This document shows positions 1 to 7,410 of a DNA stretch of 15,983 nucleotides, piece after piece. Under the pieces are notes generated by a model that did no database searches, was not told the origin of the DNA, and was given only the letters and a program-made list of their open reading frames with translations. The stretch spans positions 875 to 16,857 of the forward strand of contig DBGA01000083.1 of NCBI GenBank assembly GCA_002295325.1. Direction: 5' to 3'. The position numbers were made by a program, and so were the translations under genes. How positions within the stretch are numbered: the stretch's first letter is position 1; the number at the start of each line of letters is the position of its first letter. The stretch comes from Ruminococcaceae bacterium UBA866 (GTDB lineage Bacteria; Bacillota; Clostridia; Oscillospirales; Ruminococcaceae).

Positions 1-1
1 T

Positions 2-619
2 GTGTTTAACATTGAGTCACGTGTTCACGGTTCAAGAGGCATACCAGGCGACTGGCGTGGTAAAAAAGAACATGGTGGAGGTATGGTACTTGACTGGGGT
101 GTTCATATTATAGACCAAATATTGTTGATGGTAAAAGAAAAAATCAAGAGTATTTATTGCACTCTGGATAACATCACAAATTGTGAAGTTGATGATGGAT
201 TTAGAATTGTACTTACATTTGAGAGTGGCAAAAAAGCTCTTTTAGAAGTGGGCACTTCAAACTTCATTGAACTTCCTCGTTGGTATATGCTAGGCGAAAA
301 CGGCACAGCAATCATTAATGATTGGAAGCTAAATGGTAAGATTGTTCGCATTACAAATTGGGACAAAAATGATGCTGTTCCTGTTAAAACTGCGGCAGGT
401 CTGACTAAAACCATGGCTCCTCGTACAGAGGAAACAATTGCTACAGAGGAATTGCCAAAAGTTAAAACTGACATTAAGAATTTTTACAGAAATGTTATGG
501 ATAACATTAGTGGAAAAGCTGAAATTTTAATCAAACATGATGAATTAATGCGTGTAATGAAACTGATGGAGGCTGCATTTAAGTCAGCCGAAACTAACAG
601 TATTGTAGAGTTTGAATAA
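2..619 (+). CDS. Gfo/Idh/MocA-family NAD(P)-dependent oxidoreductase, C-terminal part
   Basis: The reading frame is open to the left edge, so the gene starts before the window; the GTG at position 2 is probably internal. The visible 205 residues match the C-terminal substrate-binding domain of the Gfo/Idh/MocA family. Near the beginning is the stretch GGGMVLDWGVHIIDQILLM, which corresponds to the family motif G-G-x-x-x-D-x-G-x-H around the catalytic lysine/histidine region. Later beta strands (FRIVLTFESGKKALLEVGTSN) fit the open beta sheet of this domain. The N-terminal Rossmann fold that binds NAD(P) lies outside the window. Substrate, probably a sugar, inositol or derivative, cannot be told. 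A strong hairpin terminator follows the stop codon by 12 bases. Confidence 0.85.
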   Translation: MFNIESRVHGSRGIPGDWRGKKEHGGGMVLDWGVHIIDQILLMVKEKIKSIYCTLDNITNCEVDDGFRIVLTFESGKKALLEVGTSNFIELPRWYMLGENGTAIINDWKLNGKIVRITNWDKNDAVPVKTAAGLTKTMAPRTEETIATEELPKVKTDIKNFYRNVMDNISGKAEILIKHDELMRVMKLMEAAFKSAETNSIVEFE

Positions 620-631
620 AAATAAAATTGT

Positions 632-663
632 AAAAGGAGCAGACTACTGTCTGCTCCTTTTTG
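632..663. terminator. Bidirectional intrinsic terminator
   Basis: A perfect 13-bp stem (632-644 AAAAGGAGCAGAC with 649-661) has a four-base loop TACT and ends in a run of T. Because the stem begins with AAAA, the same hairpin also gives a T-run on the minus strand. It sits between the converging oxidoreductase and lipoprotein genes and probably ends both transcripts. Confidence 0.85.
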
Positions 664-666
664 TTA

Positions 667-1674
667 TCACCCTGCGTGAGAGAGCCCTTCAAATAAATTA
701 TCTGCAGAAATTTCCTTATCTCCATTTAAGCAAGAGCTAAAGCTGTCCGGCTTTAGCTGTAGCCAACCACCCTCATAAGTTACATTTCCGGCGGGCGAAA
801 TATACACCCATTCTTTGTTATCTGTAGCCACTAAAACAACGTTAAACCCAGATTTGATTATCATGTTTATCGTATTGTTTGTTCGTGATGTTTGTAATGG
901 CAAGTCACACTTTAGTTTAACTATTGTTCCCATAGGGTAAATATCACGGGGAACTTCCACAATCCATGGTGGAGTATAGCTACCTCCCAGCTGATTTGAC
1001 ATTTGAGAGTTCGCTAAGATATAATCCGCTGGACGATACCACGTGTGAATGACAGTGCCACGTTTAGAGCCAGAAAAGCCATTGGTAGTTAAGATAAGAT
1101 CATTTGCATAATTAGATACTGATCCGATATTCCACAGCCTATCATTTTCATAGTGGAAAATTCCACTAAACGGGTCTGCACTTGGTCCGTCACCATCTAT
1201 TAGCAATTGAATTCCGTTCCATTTTCCACTAAGCATAGCGGCATAAAACTTCCCAGTTAAATTTATATCTTCTCTCACAATCTGTCGGTTTCCCACAGTT
1301 AAAATATATGTACCCCAACGGTTATCATCTAGAAAATTTAACTTAAAATGAATGACCTCGCCCACTTGGTCATTATTTAAATCAAGGCAATCCCCGTCGG
1401 TTAACTCCACAATTTCCCCTGCAAGAATTTGATTTTGCAGTTTCTCGTTAACTTTTTCAGTTGGATTGGCAACCTTTATTTGAGCATCTTCTGAAACGGG
1501 GAAATATTCTTCCAGTAAAGGTATGCTCTCAGCTATATCCACATCAGTTATATTTGAGGGTACTGGAGATTCTTGATTTTTTGGAATGTTTGTCGGAGAG
1601 GTCTGTCCACAGCCAATTATTGAGGTAAGCAGAAAACAAGCTACTAATAAGACTACATATTTTTGTTTTGACAT
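667..1674 (-). CDS. Predicted lipoprotein of unknown function
   Basis: The 335-aa product starts with a lipoprotein signal: MSKQKYVVLLVACFLLTSII followed by GC, so Cys22 would be lipidated and anchor the protein outside the membrane. The linker after it is rich in Pro, Ser, Asn and Thr. Around residues 97-110 the stretch DCLDLNNDQVGEVI resembles an EF-hand/VCBS-like calcium loop. The C-terminal third has several beta-rich segments with an IYPMGTIVKLKCDLPL region; no family is recognised. The ATG at 1674 is preferred to one 24 bases upstream because an AAAGGA ribosome site (1683-1688) fits it, and because an extended -10 element (1697-1702) overlaps the upstream ATG. The gene is divergent from the peroxiredoxin and shares the terminator at 632-663. 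Confidence 0.8.
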   Translation of the reverse strand: MSKQKYVVLLVACFLLTSIIGCGQTSPTNIPKNQESPVPSNITDVDIAESIPLLEEYFPVSEDAQIKVANPTEKVNEKLQNQILAGEIVELTDGDCLDLNNDQVGEVIHFKLNFLDDNRWGTYILTVGNRQIVREDINLTGKFYAAMLSGKWNGIQLLIDGDGPSADPFSGIFHYENDRLWNIGSVSNYANDLILTTNGFSGSKRGTVIHTWYRPADYILANSQMSNQLGGSYTPPWIVEVPRDIYPMGTIVKLKCDLPLQTSRTNNTINMIIKSGFNVVLVATDNKEWVYISPAGNVTYEGGWLQLKPDSFSSCLNGDKEISADNLFEGLSHAG

Positions 1675-1696
1675 ACACAACACATCCTTTAATTCC

Positions 1697-1705
1697 ATTA
1701 TATCA
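1697..1705 (-). promoter_or_regulatory. Extended -10 promoter of the lipoprotein gene
   Basis: On the minus strand this reads TGATATAAT, a perfect extended -10 (TGnTATAAT). No good -35 is seen 16-18 bases upstream, as is common for extended -10 promoters. Transcription would begin near 1690, just before the AAAGGA site at 1683-1688. Confidence 0.55.
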
Positions 1706-1835
1706 CAAATATAGAAGAATATATGTAACAGAAAAATTACAATTAAAAAACAATCATATAATATTCTTCTCCTACTTGAAAATTAACAAATAGTATATGG
1801 CTTTCATATTATATTATAAAAAGGAGGTCATAATT

Positions 1836-2510
1836 TTGGAAATGAGTACTCAAAAAAACTTTGGTCATGTAAGCATTGGTATGAAAGCACCCGATTTTTA
1901 TGCCAACACAACATTTGGGCCAATCAAGCTATCAGATTATAAAGGAAAATGGGTTATTTTCTTTTCTCATCCGGGCGATTTTACTCCGGTCTGTACCACT
2001 GAGTTCATTGCTTTTGCACAAGCTAACCCTCAATTCGCACAAAAAAATGCGCACTTACTTGGATTAAGTATAGACAGCAATCCTTCTCACCTTGCATGGG
2101 TATATTCAATATTCTTAAATACAGGGATAGAAATACCTTTCCCTGTCGTTGCTGATAGAACTGGTGAAGTATCAAGGCTTTATGGAATGATAGCACCAGA
2201 GGCTAGCACACAAGAAACTGTTAGAAACGTATATATTATCGACCCAGAGCAAACTATTCGTGCAATCTTAATCTACCCTTTGACAAATGGTAGAAATATA
2301 CCGGAAATTCTAAGGTTACTTGAAGCACTTCAAACAACCGATAGGGATAAGGTTGTAACTCCTGCAAATTGGCTACCCGGTCAATCGGTGTTAGTTCCAC
2401 CACCTAAAACATATCAGCAACTACTTGAAAGGGCAAATAACCCGTCCGCCCAGAACCTTACCTGTGAGGATTGGTGGTGGTGTTACAAGCAATTACCACC
2501 TACTAACTAA
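1836..2510 (+). CDS. Peroxiredoxin, Prx6/archaeal-type subfamily
   Basis: A thiol peroxidase that reduces hydrogen peroxide and organic peroxides in the cytoplasm. Counting from the ATG at 1842, the active site is PGDFTPVC with peroxidatic Cys51 and the conserved Thr48; the conserved Arg is Arg128 (VRNVYIID). The domain DFYANTTFGPIKLSDYKGKWVIFF is the AhpC/TSA fold. The C-terminal extension after residue 170 is typical of Prx6. It carries Cys208 and Cys214 in CEDWWWC; this spacing matches the extra cysteine pair of the Aeropyrum pernix enzyme, so a disulphide relay through them is likely. AAGGAGG at 1821-1827 sits 8 bases before the TTG at 1836 and 14 before the ATG at 1842; I favour TTG, but the ATG would lose only two residues. 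A strong terminator follows. Confidence 0.92.
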   Translation: MEMSTQKNFGHVSIGMKAPDFYANTTFGPIKLSDYKGKWVIFFSHPGDFTPVCTTEFIAFAQANPQFAQKNAHLLGLSIDSNPSHLAWVYSIFLNTGIEIPFPVVADRTGEVSRLYGMIAPEASTQETVRNVYIIDPEQTIRAILIYPLTNGRNIPEILRLLEALQTTDRDKVVTPANWLPGQSVLVPPPKTYQQLLERANNPSAQNLTCEDWWWCYKQLPPTN

Positions 2511-2520
2511 ATAATTAATG

Positions 2521-2564
2521 AAACACCCCATTAACTATAATTTATAGTTAATGGGGTGTTTTCT
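2521..2564 (+). terminator. Intrinsic terminator after the peroxiredoxin gene
   Basis: A perfect 19-bp stem (2521-2539 with 2543-2561) closes a three-base loop ATT and runs into TTTT. The stem starts with AAA, so it may also work weakly on the minus strand. Confidence 0.85.
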
Positions 2565-2622
2565 AAGCTTTTGTCAATACTTAAGAGCCTTTCCTATAAT
2601 CAAAAAATATGAAATTTTTCTA

Positions 2623-2651
2623 TTGACAAATTAAAGCAACAGTAGTATAGT
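2623..2651 (+). promoter_or_regulatory. SigA-type promoter of the GntR-ABC operon
   Basis: Perfect TTGACA (2623-2628), a 17-base spacer and TATAGT (2646-2651). The -10 is the first part of a long palindrome, so a bound repressor would block polymerase directly. Confidence 0.85.
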
Positions 2652-2676
2652 GTATATATTAAGTATATACACTATA
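2646..2676. promoter_or_regulatory. Palindromic operator, probably for the adjacent GntR/YtrA-like regulator
   Basis: Two 13-base arms (2646-2658 and 2664-2676; TATAGTGTATAT outward) are perfect inverted repeats around a five-base centre. The site overlaps the -10 and start of transcription. Known YtrA-subfamily regulators bind such GTGTA/TACAC-type palindromes at their own promoters, so autorepression is the likely role (inference). Confidence 0.7.
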
Positions 2677-2690
2677 AACGAGGTGAGCGA

Positions 2691-3065
2691 ATGGAAATTA
2701 TAATTAGCAATTCGAGTGGCAAGCCAATTTATGAACAGATAACAACTCAAATTAAAGGTATGGTTATGAGTGGTGAGCTAAATGAGGGCACAGCGTTGCC
2801 TAGTATGAGGCTTTTGGCAAAGGAACTTAGAATTAGCGTTATCACCACAAAGCGAGCCTATGCGGAGCTCGAACGTGACGGATTTATTGAAACAGTAACA
2901 GGCAAAGGAAGTTTTGTTGCTTGCAAAAACATTGAGTTTGTAAAGGAAGAACACCTTAGAATGATAGAGGAAAATCTGCAAAAGGCAGTTGATATTTCAA
3001 AAAGCAGCGGTGTTACATTAGAAGAAATGATAGAAACCTTAACGGTACTACATAAAGGAGAATGA
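2691..3065 (+). CDS. GntR-family transcriptional regulator, YtrA subfamily
   Basis: A 124-aa DNA-binding regulator, the short length typical of the YtrA subfamily. Residues 1-75 are the GntR winged helix-turn-helix: KPIYEQITTQIKGMVMSGEL, then the helix-turn-helix LPSMRLLAKELRISVITTKRAYAELERDGFI, then the wing (TVTGKGSFVA). The remaining 50 residues form the short helical dimerisation tail instead of a large effector domain. GAGGTGA (2680-2686) precedes the ATG. Its stop TGA overlaps the ABC gene behind it (ATGATG), so the two are translationally coupled. It probably represses the operon until a cell-envelope stress or peptide antibiotic is present, as for related systems; the inducer is unknown. 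Confidence 0.92.
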   Translation: MEIIISNSSGKPIYEQITTQIKGMVMSGELNEGTALPSMRLLAKELRISVITTKRAYAELERDGFIETVTGKGSFVACKNIEFVKEEHLRMIEENLQKAVDISKSSGVTLEEMIETLTVLHKGE

Positions 3066-3067
3066 TG

Positions 3068-3925
3068 ATGGAAAATGCAATTTGTGTCAAGGGACTTACA
3101 AAAACATACAAGGATTTTAAATTGAAAGACGTTTCATTTTGCCTGCCAAAGGGCTGTATTATGGGGTTTATCGGGCAAAATGGTGCAGGCAAAAGTACAA
3201 CCATAAAAGCAATACTCAACTTGATTTCTTGTGAAAGTGGTGAGATTCAGCTCTTAGGGATAGACTCTAAAAAAAATGAAAAAGCGATTAAAGAACAGAT
3301 TGGTGTTGTGTTCGATGAAAGTAATTTCCACGATAATCTTAAAGCAAGAGATATCTCAAAAATTATGGCAACAGTCTATGCAAACTGGGACAATGAACTT
3401 TTTTGCAGATATTTAAAGAATTTTAAACTACCAGAAAACAAGCGCATGAAAGAGTTTTCGCGTGGAATGAAGATGAAGATGTCCATAGCTGTTGCACTTT
3501 CTCACCACCCAAAGCTTCTAATACTGGACGAAGCGACAAGTGGACTTGACCCGATTGTTCGTGAAGAAATTTTAGATATTTTCCTTGAATTTATCCAAGA
3601 CGAAGAGCATTCTATCCTAGTTTCCTCTCATATTACAAGCGACCTTGATAAAATCGCAGATTACATTACCTTTATAAATGATGGTGAAATTATATTTAGT
3701 AAAAGTAAGCTTGATTTGGTTGATAAAATGGGAATTGTAAAATGTGGTACGAATGAGTTTAACCAAATTAAGAAAAATGATATTGTGAGATATCGCAAGG
3801 GTGAATATGGTTATGAAGTCTTAATTCAAGATAAAAAAAGATTTCAACTTAACCATCGAGGTGTCGTGGTAGATTCAGTAACAGTTGAACAAATTATGCT
3901 GTTTTATGCAAGGGGGGAAAAATAA
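3068..3925 (+). CDS. ABC transporter ATP-binding protein (YtrB/BcrA-like)
   Basis: The ATPase of an exporter, 285 aa. Visible motifs: Walker A GQNGAGKST (36-44), signature FSRGMKMK (130-137, a variant of LSGGQ), Walker B LLILDEA (150-156), D-loop SGLD (158-161) and switch His188 in SSHI. The Q-loop region reads VFDESNF without a glutamine, as often seen in this subfamily. The roughly 75-residue C-terminal extension resembles that of bacitracin-type ABC proteins. Three ATG codons in a row stand at 3062-3070; AGGAG (3056-3060) is only one base before the first but seven before the third, so 3068 is chosen. It lies between a YtrA-type regulator and a permease, giving a complete three-gene operon. 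Confidence 0.92.
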   Translation: MENAICVKGLTKTYKDFKLKDVSFCLPKGCIMGFIGQNGAGKSTTIKAILNLISCESGEIQLLGIDSKKNEKAIKEQIGVVFDESNFHDNLKARDISKIMATVYANWDNELFCRYLKNFKLPENKRMKEFSRGMKMKMSIAVALSHHPKLLILDEATSGLDPIVREEILDIFLEFIQDEEHSILVSSHITSDLDKIADYITFINDGEIIFSKSKLDLVDKMGIVKCGTNEFNQIKKNDIVRYRKGEYGYEVLIQDKKRFQLNHRGVVVDSVTVEQIMLFYARGEK

Positions 3926-4566
3926 TGAAAGGTTTAATTTTAAAAGATATTCTAAATTTGAGGCCCCAATTAAAAATATTTGGCCTTATGATTTTGATTT
4001 ACGCTGTCATATTTATTCCAACTGGGCAGGCTGATTTTATAAGTGGGTTTATAACAGTGATATCCGCCGTGATTGTCGTTACAACTATAAGCTATGATGA
4101 TTTGGCTAAATGGGATAGATTTGCACTTACAATGCCGATCACAAGAAAAGAAGTGGTGTTAAGCAAGTATGTTTCTATGCTGCTTTTTAGTATAGCAGGA
4201 GCAATCATTGCCAGCATTTTTAATATTGCTGGCGGATACATCAATAAGGATATTAATATTGCCCAAGTATTACTAACGTCTGTTGCATCTCTATCCACGG
4301 CATTGATATTTGGAAGTATCATTCTGCCTTTGCTATACAAATTTGGGGTGGAGAAGGCAAGGTTTTTCATCATTTTGTGTGCATTAATACCGACTGCAAT
4401 TGTGGTTGTAGGGGTACAAATTTTAAATAGATTAGATATATCGATACCTATACCTAGCGAAGATTTACTTGAAAATATGATTTACCTAATTCCTGTGGTT
4501 GCAATGATTTTGGTTGTAGTATCATATTTTATTACCTTAAAAATTTACATTAAGAAAGAGTTTTAA
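3925..4566 (+). CDS. ABC-2 family transporter permease
   Basis: A 213-aa integral membrane protein with about six hydrophobic helices (roughly residues 17-33, 39-57, 85-105, 113-135, 145-168, 187-207) separated by a cytoplasmic segment YDDLAKWDRFALTMPITRKEVVLSKY. That segment is characteristic of small ABC-2 permeases (ABC2_membrane_5 type) and probably includes the coupling helix. The start codon overlaps the ATPase stop by one base (TAATG), with GGGGGAA upstream, so the two are coupled and should form the exporter as a dimer of each. The substrate cannot be read from sequence; family context suggests peptides or envelope-active compounds. Confidence 0.88.
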   Translation: MKGLILKDILNLRPQLKIFGLMILIYAVIFIPTGQADFISGFITVISAVIVVTTISYDDLAKWDRFALTMPITRKEVVLSKYVSMLLFSIAGAIIASIFNIAGGYINKDINIAQVLLTSVASLSTALIFGSIILPLLYKFGVEKARFFIILCALIPTAIVVVGVQILNRLDISIPIPSEDLLENMIYLIPVVAMILVVVSYFITLKIYIKKEF

Positions 4567-4623
4567 ACAGTTGTGAAATATTATTAAATTTGCATATATT
4601 ATAAAGTGGAGGTGACTATTTAT

Positions 4624-4839
4624 ATGAAGAAATTAAATAATTATATTAAGTTTGGTTTATTATTTAATGGGGTTTTTCTATTGGGAAATTGTACAAATTT
4701 GTTGCCTGAGTTTATAAAAGGATTATGTGTTGGATTAGGTTTAACCCTAATCTTTATTGGGATGTATTCTGAAAATCACGATATATCTAAATTGAAAAAG
4801 TTTAAAAAGGATACATTAAACCGAGTGTTCTCAAAGTAA
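4624..4839 (+). CDS. Small two-helix membrane protein, unknown function
   Basis: 71 aa with two hydrophobic segments (about residues 8-25 and 30-48) and a Lys-rich C-terminal tail (KLKKFKKDTLNRVFSK), so it is probably a small inner membrane protein with a cytoplasmic basic tail. GGAGG at 4608-4612 lies 11 bases before this ATG and decides the start; a GTG at 4606 overlaps the ribosome site and is unlikely. It follows the ABC operon by 57 bases with no terminator between, so it may be co-transcribed, and a terminator comes after it. I recognise no family. Confidence 0.6.
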   Translation: MKKLNNYIKFGLLFNGVFLLGNCTNLLPEFIKGLCVGLGLTLIFIGMYSENHDISKLKKFKKDTLNRVFSK

Positions 4840-4871
4840 TCTCTTGAAATATGGACTAAACATAAGATTAA

Positions 4872-4905
4872 AAAAGATGCAAGCAAATTACTGCTTGCAT
4901 CTTTT
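4872..4905. terminator. Bidirectional intrinsic terminator
   Basis: A perfect 14-bp stem (4872-4885 AAAAGATGCAAGCA with 4892-4905) with a six-base loop. A-tract on one side and T-tract on the other give a working terminator on both strands, fitting its place between converging genes (small membrane protein and NamZ-like gene, whose stop is at 4911). Confidence 0.85.
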
Positions 4906-4910
4906 AGTGT

Positions 4911-6047
4911 TTAGTATAAATAAAATTTTGAAATCTCTTTTTGATATTGTTTTAGCTTAGCCTCATTTGCAATCATGAATTTTTCAGCATCGAAATCGTC
5001 TCTTCTAATTTCATCTGTGCCCAGGAGTAAGTCAATAAAAGGTTTTCCGCCCTCTTTTAGTGGTTTGATAAATTCAAATTCAGGGTGAGTTTTGCGGATT
5101 GTATCAAGCATTCTAACTGCTAGCTTAAAGGGCTCAAACTTATCTCTATTGGTAATATGCAGAGCAATGCCACAGCAAACTTTCCCTTGATGCTTTGAAA
5201 ATGACGGTGTGAAGTAAGTTTCACGAAGCAATACACCCTCATGGGAAAACTCATTCATAGCAGAAATTACAGCTTTTGCATTAAGGTATGGAGCACCAAT
5301 TACCTCAAATGGCTTTGTTGTACCCCTGCCTTCTGACAAATTCGTACCCTCAAAGAGACAAGTGCCAGTAAAGCATATGCAACTGTTAATTGTAGGTAGA
5401 TTAGGCGATGGGGGAACATAGAATAGCTCAGTTTCATCAAGATAAACCGATCGGTCATAGCCGGAGCATTTTACTACAGTTAAGTCACAGTTAATCTGTT
5501 CTGTTTCATTAATATAACCTGCAAATTCTCCGATTGTAAGTGAGTGTCTTGTGGCAATAGGAAAACGTCCTACAAAGCTAGAGAAATTTCTATCTAAAAC
5601 TGTGCCCTCAACCCTGTTTGCTGAAATTGGATTGATACGGTCAAGCACTACCACACGTTTGCCAGCCTTTTTGCAATCCTCCATTGCGTAGGATAGTGTA
5701 TACATATAGGTATAGAACCTAGCACCAACATCTTGAATATCAAACACGATAATGTCTATTGTATCTAAAATCTCACTTTTAATATGTGGAGAAGAGCCAT
5801 ACAAACTGTAAACAGGCAAACCGGTTATACTGTCGGTATAGGTTTCTACATGGTCGCCAGCTTGCAAATCACCACGTACACCATGCTCTGGAGAAAACAT
5901 ACAAACCAAATTATAGTTCTCATTAAGAATATCAATTGTTGACTTAAAATTCTTATCAAGCCCTGTAGGATTAGTGATAAGTCCGATTTTTGCACCTTTT
6001 AGTAGGCTATCATAAGATTTTATATTATCTATTCCACAGTTTAGCAT
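4911..6047 (-). CDS. namZ: DUF1343 protein, NamZ-like exo-beta-N-acetylmuramidase
   Basis: 378 aa, full length for DUF1343 (GH171). Bacillus subtilis NamZ (YbbC) of this family removes N-acetylmuramic acid from the non-reducing end of peptidoglycan fragments, in cell-wall turnover. Conserved stretches are all present: LITNPTG (23-29), FSPEHG (51-56), FDIQDVGARFYTYMYTL (102-118), LDRINP (135-140), VPPSPNLPT (211-219) and EGTNLSEGRGTTKPFE (233-248). There is no signal peptide, so the protein appears cytoplasmic and would act on imported muropeptides, or leave the cell by another route. ATG at 6047 has an AAGGGG site about 10 bases upstream. It is the second gene of a two-gene operon, 17 bases behind an aldo/keto reductase. 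The function is by family; the gene symbol is tentative. Confidence 0.88.
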   Translation of the reverse strand: MLNCGIDNIKSYDSLLKGAKIGLITNPTGLDKNFKSTIDILNENYNLVCMFSPEHGVRGDLQAGDHVETYTDSITGLPVYSLYGSSPHIKSEILDTIDIIVFDIQDVGARFYTYMYTLSYAMEDCKKAGKRVVVLDRINPISANRVEGTVLDRNFSSFVGRFPIATRHSLTIGEFAGYINETEQINCDLTVVKCSGYDRSVYLDETELFYVPPSPNLPTINSCICFTGTCLFEGTNLSEGRGTTKPFEVIGAPYLNAKAVISAMNEFSHEGVLLRETYFTPSFSKHQGKVCCGIALHITNRDKFEPFKLAVRMLDTIRKTHPEFEFIKPLKEGGKPFIDLLLGTDEIRRDDFDAEKFMIANEAKLKQYQKEISKFYLY

Positions 6048-6064
6048 ATTGTTATTTCCCCTTA

Positions 6065-7198
6065 TTATATAGTTTCAAAAGTAGCTTCAACTTTTTTTAA
6101 CAGCTCACGCACTTTAAGTTTTTGTGGACATTTTTTCTCGCAAAAACCACAGTCTATACAATCACTTACCAACGCACCTTTTTTATCCTTGTTGTCACGA
6201 TACGCTATAAACGATTTTTTGGCAAGTTCAGTTAGACCATATACATTGTAATAGGTGTACGCTTGGAAAATGCGTGGAATTTCTATTCCTTTAGGGCAAG
6301 GCTGACAATAACCGCAGCCTGTACAATAAAGTTCAGAGAACTTCTTAACATTTTCAATTGCATCGGTTAACTCTGCCCAATCTTTTTTGCTCATTGGGTT
6401 TTCAATCGAGGCAACAGCTACGTTTTTATCTACCATATCGATATTTTCCATACCGGAAAGGGCACAGGAAATATTTTCGTTCCCTAAAACGAAACGAAAA
6501 GCCAGTTCATAAGTTGAGATTGACTCTTTGCCCGTAAGCTTTTTGTAAAGCTCGGTAGGAGCTGCAAGTCTGCCACCTCCAACAGGCCCCATTGCCACAA
6601 CGCCTAAGCCTTTTGACACAGCATAATCAATCATTTCTTCATTGGAGCGATCCAAAAGATTATATTGTACAAGCATAGTTTCAAGCTCGGGTGCGTTATC
6701 AATAATATGTTTTATAGCAATCGGTTCATCATGGAATGAAAAAGAGATATGGCGAATTTTGCCCTCAGCTTTTAGTTTTAATGCCTCTTCAATTAGACCA
6801 AGTCCAATAATTTTTTCATCAAATACAGCTTTGTTGATTGCCCAAAAATGGTAAAAATCTATGTAATCAGTATCAAGCTTTGCAAGACTAATTTCAAGCA
6901 TCCTGCGATAGTCCTCTTTTACCTTTACATTGTCCATTGGGCATTTCGTGGCAATAAACACCTTGTCACGAATAGGCTTTAAAGCCTTTCCTACAGCGAT
7001 TTCAGAGTTTTCGTGGCAGTAATAATATGCAGTATCAAAGTAGTTAACACCAAGCTCATAAGCGTGGCGTAACATTTCGGTAGATTTGTCATAATCAACT
7101 GTCCACTTTCCGTCAATTTCACTTTCGGGTAACCTCATACAACCAAACCCGAGCGCAGAAATTTCTACCCCAGTGTTCCCAAATTTTCTGTATATCAT
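6065..7198 (-). CDS. Aldo/keto reductase with C-terminal [4Fe-4S] ferredoxin domain
   Basis: 377 aa. Residues 1-280 form the AKR TIM barrel with the catalytic tetrad Asp55, Tyr60, Lys85 and His117 (DTAYYY, ATKCP, FYHFW). The variant CHENSE follows the catalytic tyrosine where most AKRs have a glycine-containing stretch before SE. The C-terminal 90 residues hold two cluster motifs: Cys292-x2-Cys295-x2-Cys298-x2-Cys301 and Cys347-x2-Cys350-x2-Cys353-x3-Cys357, each followed by Pro. This two-cluster form (COG1453) is common in strict anaerobes and suggests electron transfer between ferredoxin and NAD(P)H-linked carbonyl reduction. The substrate is unknown. First gene of the operon with the NamZ-like gene, driven by the promoter at 7278-7306. 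Confidence 0.92.
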   Translation of the reverse strand: MIYRKFGNTGVEISALGFGCMRLPESEIDGKWTVDYDKSTEMLRHAYELGVNYFDTAYYYCHENSEIAVGKALKPIRDKVFIATKCPMDNVKVKEDYRRMLEISLAKLDTDYIDFYHFWAINKAVFDEKIIGLGLIEEALKLKAEGKIRHISFSFHDEPIAIKHIIDNAPELETMLVQYNLLDRSNEEMIDYAVSKGLGVVAMGPVGGGRLAAPTELYKKLTGKESISTYELAFRFVLGNENISCALSGMENIDMVDKNVAVASIENPMSKKDWAELTDAIENVKKFSELYCTGCGYCQPCPKGIEIPRIFQAYTYYNVYGLTELAKKSFIAYRDNKDKKGALVSDCIDCGFCEKKCPQKLKVRELLKKVEATFETI

Positions 7199-7242
7199 TT
7201 CATTATCCCCCTAGTCTATTATAGATGCAATACAAGCGTTTG

Positions 7243-7264
7243 AACAACCCTTCAGCGGGTTGTT
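7243..7264 (-). other. Hairpin in the 5' leader of the AKR-NamZ operon
   Basis: AACAACCC (7243-7250) and GGGTTGTT (7257-7264) form an 8-bp stem with a six-base loop. It lies just inside the predicted transcript start (about 7270) of the minus-strand operon, 45 bases before the ATG. There is no T-run, so it is not a terminator; it could stabilise the mRNA 5' end or be a binding site. Confidence 0.45.
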
Positions 7265-7277
7265 GATTGATGATTTC

Positions 7278-7306
7278 AGTATAATATAATAGACAAGCTA
7301 ATGCAA
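7278..7306 (-). promoter_or_regulatory. Promoter of the AKR-NamZ operon
   Basis: On the minus strand: TTGCAT (7301-7306), 17-base spacer, TATACT (7278-7283). Transcription should start near 7270, giving a leader of about 70 bases. Confidence 0.7.
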
Positions 7307-7313
7307 GTTTAAA

Positions 7314-7342
7314 TTGTATCTTAGCTGTATATATGGTAAAAT
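7314..7342 (+). promoter_or_regulatory. Promoter of the M42 peptidase-YitT-FkbM group
   Basis: TTGTAT (7314-7319), 17-base spacer, TAAAAT (7337-7342). Its -35 is separated by only seven bases from the -35 of the divergent AKR-NamZ promoter, so the two may compete or share a regulator. Confidence 0.6.
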
Positions 7343-7410
7343 AGTTAAGAGTAATTATTATGAAAGATTAATTTTGTTGAGCTACAATAAAAATAATATG
7401 AGGTGTAAAA

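Noticed and set aside
154..474. 106-codon minus-strand frame inside the oxidoreductase gene
   Set aside because: It lies opposite a well-supported coding frame, has no ribosome site and resembles no protein family.
1800..1827. PerR box or clear promoter upstream of the peroxiredoxin
   Set aside because: TTATA/ATTATAA-like sequence is present, but the two halves do not fit the PerR spacing, and the best -35/-10 pair is weak in an AT-rich stretch.
4092..4373. 93-codon minus-strand frame inside the permease gene
   Set aside because: It is the complement of a clear membrane-protein gene and has no start signals.
4571..4606. Separate promoter for the small membrane protein gene
   Set aside because: TTGTGA and TATATT-like boxes exist, but the start site would fall at the ribosome site, leaving no leader.
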